A stretch of 7,639 nucleotides of DNA from WYZ-LMO8 sp964586135 (GTDB lineage: Archaea; Thermoproteota; Methanomethylicia; Nezhaarchaeales; WYZ-LMO8). The notes below the pieces were generated by a model. The model made no database searches. It saw only the letters and a list, made by a program, of their open reading frames with translations, and was not told the origin of the DNA. Location of the stretch: NCBI GenBank assembly GCA_964586135.1, contig CAZPGS010000041.1:1-7639 (forward strand). The letters are read 5' to 3'. Below, in pieces: positions 5,370 to 7,639 of this stretch (position 1 is its first letter; each line of letters begins with the position of its first letter). The position numbers and the translations under genes were made by a program.

Positions 5370-5885
5370 ATGTCCAAGACCAAGGGTCAAAAGAGGCAAG
5401 GGAAGCCGGAGGCGAGCGACGCGAAGTCCGTGCTCATGCACTCAGAGAGGGGCCACATCAAGAGGGTTGTTGAGATAGAGGGGCCCCTCTACGAGGCCGT
5501 TAAGAAGGCTGCCTTCGAGGCCTTGCAGTTGTGGAACCCCGAGACCTCGGACTTCGTGGTGATGAAGGACAGCTACACCAAGACCCTGAAGCTACCATTA
5601 TCGAAAGAGGAGTACGAGTTCTACTCGAGGTTCGAGTTGCGAAGGGGCTCCAAGGAGGCCGAGGCCATCATACCCATATACATAGTGTCTTTCAACAACG
5701 AGTGGAGGGAGACGGACTACTACGACAACGAGATATTCATAATAACCCCGAAGTTGCCTCCGGAGGACCTAGATGAGCTCAAGAGGAGGGCGATGATGGC
5801 TACTTCTGAGGAACAGCTCGAGGCCAGCGATTTGGGCGGGCTCGAGGAGGACCTAGAGGAGCTCGAGGAAGAGGGGGAAGAGTAA
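5370..5885 (+). CDS. Conserved archaeal protein of unknown function, DUF2286-like
   Basis: A 171-residue soluble protein. The lysine-rich first 20 residues (MSKTKGQKRQGKPEASDAKS) look disordered. A compact domain follows at about 25-130, including RGHIKRVVEIEGPLYEAV, LQLWNPETSDFVVMKDSY, IIPIYIVSFNNEWRETDYYD and EIFIITPKLPPEDL. The C-terminal 25 residues are a run of Glu, Asp, Leu and Gly, strongly acidic and probably disordered or helical. The domain reminds me of crenarchaeal DUF2286 proteins, whose function is unknown; this assignment is from memory and tentative. No transmembrane segment, signal peptide or catalytic motif is visible. The ATG start is supported by GAGGGGTG four bases upstream and by the TATA box at 5310-5320. 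The stop abuts the polymerase stop with no gap. Confidence 0.8.
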   Translation: MSKTKGQKRQGKPEASDAKSVLMHSERGHIKRVVEIEGPLYEAVKKAAFEALQLWNPETSDFVVMKDSYTKTLKLPLSKEEYEFYSRFELRRGSKEAEAIIPIYIVSFNNEWRETDYYDNEIFIITPKLPPEDLDELKRRAMMATSEEQLEASDLGGLEEDLEELEEEGEE

Positions 5886-7639
5886 TCACCTCTTGAAGAA
5901 CGAGGTTATGCTCTTCACTCCAAGTATTCCGTCGAAGTCTAGGCCTAGAGCCGTGAGCACTTGCTCGAACGTCGTCCTCATGTGCTCTACGTATTTGTCC
6001 ACGTCCACCTCATCTATCCTGGCCAGCTGAACCGGCTTTACGCCAGGCTCGCCCCTCACCTTCACGTACCTTATTATCGAGCCGGCGTCCACGTTCTTCT
6101 TATAAGCCATTAACAGCTTGGCGGCCTTTACGTGCTGAGAGGAGACGGCATACTCTGACGGATGCTTTGAGAGCATGACCGTGAAGGCCAGCTCGTCTAG
6201 GCTGTACTTCCTCTCCCTTACCTTATCGTAGACCTTCTTCGCCAAGTCCCTGAGCAAGGACTTCGACTTCTCGAAGTCCTCGGGGGTGCTGACCTTGCTG
6301 AGTATGCTGATGAAGTTCAAGAACGCCTCCTTCAAGAATAACGGCGTGTTCCTCTTCTTGCCCACCAGGCCCTTGATGTCGACCTCTCCGTTGACGAGGA
6401 CTCCCACGTAGTTCTTCTTCAGCCCCGAGAAGGCGACGAACTTGTAGTGCTTGTCGTAGTCCAGGTCGACTTTGAGCTCCTCCTCGGCCCACTCCATGAG
6501 CTCCCTTATCTTCGACTCGCCGGGGTTGTGTATGAAGATGCTGTCGGTGTCGCCGTAGAGGACCCTGAGCCCTAGGCTCTCGGCCTTCTCTATCGTCTTC
6601 ATTATTATGTACCTGCCTATCGCGGTCGTGCTCTCAGCCACGGGCGGGCAGTACAGCGAGAAAGTGGAGGACCCCATCACTCCGTAGGACGCGTTGAGTA
6701 TGACCTTCAAGCTCTTCTCCACGACCTCGTAGAGGCTCCTCTTGACCGGGTCCTCGATCTTCTTCGACATGGGCTTGAACCAGAGGGCCCTGATGTCCCT
6801 CAACATGCCTATGAGTATTGAGGTCAGCCCCTGCCTCTTCGTGCAGACCCAGTGGGGCGTCGACGGTATGACGTTGGACTTGCACTCGGGGTGGTCGCAG
6901 TTTATGACCTCGTAGGACAAGTTCCTCGTCTTGACTATGCTCGGGTACAGCGAGGTGAAGTCTAGGACCGCTACGTCAAAGTAAACGCCGGCTGGGGGCT
7001 TCAGCACTATGGCCCCCATGTACTTCTTGCCCTTTATCTTGGCCTCTGTGACCGCCTGCCCCTTAACAGTTATTATCTCGTCCCTCCTGGGTATGAGGTA
7101 GTTCCTCTTGCGGTGCTCGAAGTAGAGCATGTTCCTTATCCAATTCGATATCCCCTGCCTCGTCACGTCCTCCATGCTCATCTTCGATATACGCATGAAG
7201 AGGATTATGAGCTTCATTACCAGGTCGTCGTTGAACTTCGTGAAGCGCATGGTTATCTCGGCGTCCCTCAAGCAGTAAGCGGCCAGCTGGGCGTAGCTCA
7301 GCTGAGATACCGGAGCCACGAGCTGTATTTTCCTGGTGGAGAGCAAGGCCTCGGCTATGGCATCCAACGTGACGTCCCTGTACTTGTTGCTGAAAGCGTA
7401 GCCCTGGACCGACCTGTTGTGGAAGAACTTGTAGAGGTCCACGTGGACTGACGACGTCAAGAGGGCGACCGGGTGCTCGCCAGCCGTCATGGATATGGGG
7501 ATCTTGTCCCTCGAGAAGCCGAGCTTGAGCGCCCTGTGGAGCATGTAGTTCAGGTCGAAGTTGTCCCCGTTGAACGTGAGGACGACGGGGTACTCGTTGA
7601 GGAGCTTGAATATCTCCTCGAGCATCCTGTACTCGTCGT
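5886..7639 (-). CDS. polB1: Family B DNA polymerase B1, C-terminal part (5' truncated by window)
   Basis: The replicative crenarchaeal DNA polymerase with 3'-5' proofreading exonuclease. The frame stays open to the window edge, so the N-terminal domain and Exo I lie outside. Counting from the ATG codon at 7625, Exo II is TFNGDNFDLNY (D24) and Exo III is YCLRDAE (Y117, D121). Polymerase motif A is DFTSLYPSI (D222), motif B is KVILNASYG (K307, N311, Y314) and motif C is YGDTDS (D359, D361). KFVAFSGLKKNY, DIKGLVGKKRNTP and GVKPVQLARI closely match Sulfolobus Dpo1, which supports the B1 subfamily over B2 or B3. All visible catalytic residues are intact. C243, H245, C248 and C261 form a possible metal site just after motif A. 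The methionine codon at 7625 is internal, because an open frame (D-E-Y-R) precedes it. Confidence 0.96.
   Translation of the reverse strand, partial: DEYRMLEEIFKLLNEYPVVLTFNGDNFDLNYMLHRALKLGFSRDKIPISMTAGEHPVALLTSSVHVDLYKFFHNRSVQGYAFSNKYRDVTLDAIAEALLSTRKIQLVAPVSQLSYAQLAAYCLRDAEITMRFTKFNDDLVMKLIILFMRISKMSMEDVTRQGISNWIRNMLYFEHRKRNYLIPRRDEIITVKGQAVTEAKIKGKKYMGAIVLKPPAGVYFDVAVLDFTSLYPSIVKTRNLSYEVINCDHPECKSNVIPSTPHWVCTKRQGLTSILIGMLRDIRALWFKPMSKKIEDPVKRSLYEVVEKSLKVILNASYGVMGSSTFSLYCPPVAESTTAIGRYIIMKTIEKAESLGLRVLYGDTDSIFIHNPGESKIRELMEWAEEELKVDLDYDKHYKFVAFSGLKKNYVGVLVNGEVDIKGLVGKKRNTPLFLKEAFLNFISILSKVSTPEDFEKSKSLLRDLAKKVYDKVRERKYSLDELAFTVMLSKHPSEYAVSSQHVKAAKLLMAYKKNVDAGSIIRYVKVRGEPGVKPVQLARIDEVDVDKYVEHMRTTFEQVLTALGLDFDGILGVKSITSFFKR

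Noticed and set aside
5559..5589. GTGATGA followed by CTGA inside the 5370-5885 gene, resembling C and D' boxes
   Set aside because: The space is 20 nt, there is no C' box after it and no terminal stem; the bases are explained by coding sequence (VVMKD...TLK).
1..7639. Mobile elements, CRISPR repeats, tRNA or rRNA genes, toxin-antitoxin or defence genes
   Set aside because: No transposase, integrase, direct-repeat array, terminal inverted repeats, cloverleaf or rRNA sequence was found; gaps are short and accounted for.

Overview
The window looks like a piece of a hyperthermophilic crenarchaeal chromosome. The informational genes are archaeal (archaeal/eukaryote-type prolyl-tRNA synthetase, eS26, a family B1 replicative DNA polymerase). 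There is an archaeal class III signal peptidase, TTG and GTG starts are common, AGG/AGA dominates arginine codons, and TATA boxes sit at leaderless spacing. Compact G+C-rich Desulfurococcales such as Ignicoccus are a reasonable guess, but genus is inference only.

Layout, left to right. (1) The 3' part of proS (+), then eS26 (+) behind its own TATA box and a perfect dyad, then a PfkB-family sugar kinase (+) that looks leaderless. (2) A short Zn-ribbon gene of 59 codons (-) whose stop overlaps the kinase stop; it is easily missed because of its length. (3) A prepilin/preflagellin peptidase (+), divergent from the Zn-ribbon gene across a 54-bp gap with one palindromic TTTAAA. (4) An NAD-type isocitrate/isopropylmalate dehydrogenase family gene (-) overlapping the peptidase tail, and upstream of it a DUF123 GIY-YIG protein (-). 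(5) A 197-bp gap holding a strong candidate box C/D guide RNA with its own TATA box. (6) A conserved archaeal protein of unknown function (+), tail to tail with the 3' two-thirds or more of a PolB1 DNA polymerase gene (-).

The genes do not form one pathway: translation, replication, central metabolism and surface-protein processing are mixed, mostly as single-gene units with their own promoters. Two things stand out. The C/D RNA at 5242-5305 has a textbook kink-turn in which a C-box change is matched by a compensating D-box change. In addition, all three convergent gene pairs meet with touching or overlapping stop codons. I see no mobile element, CRISPR array, tRNA or rRNA, and no defence or biosynthetic cluster.
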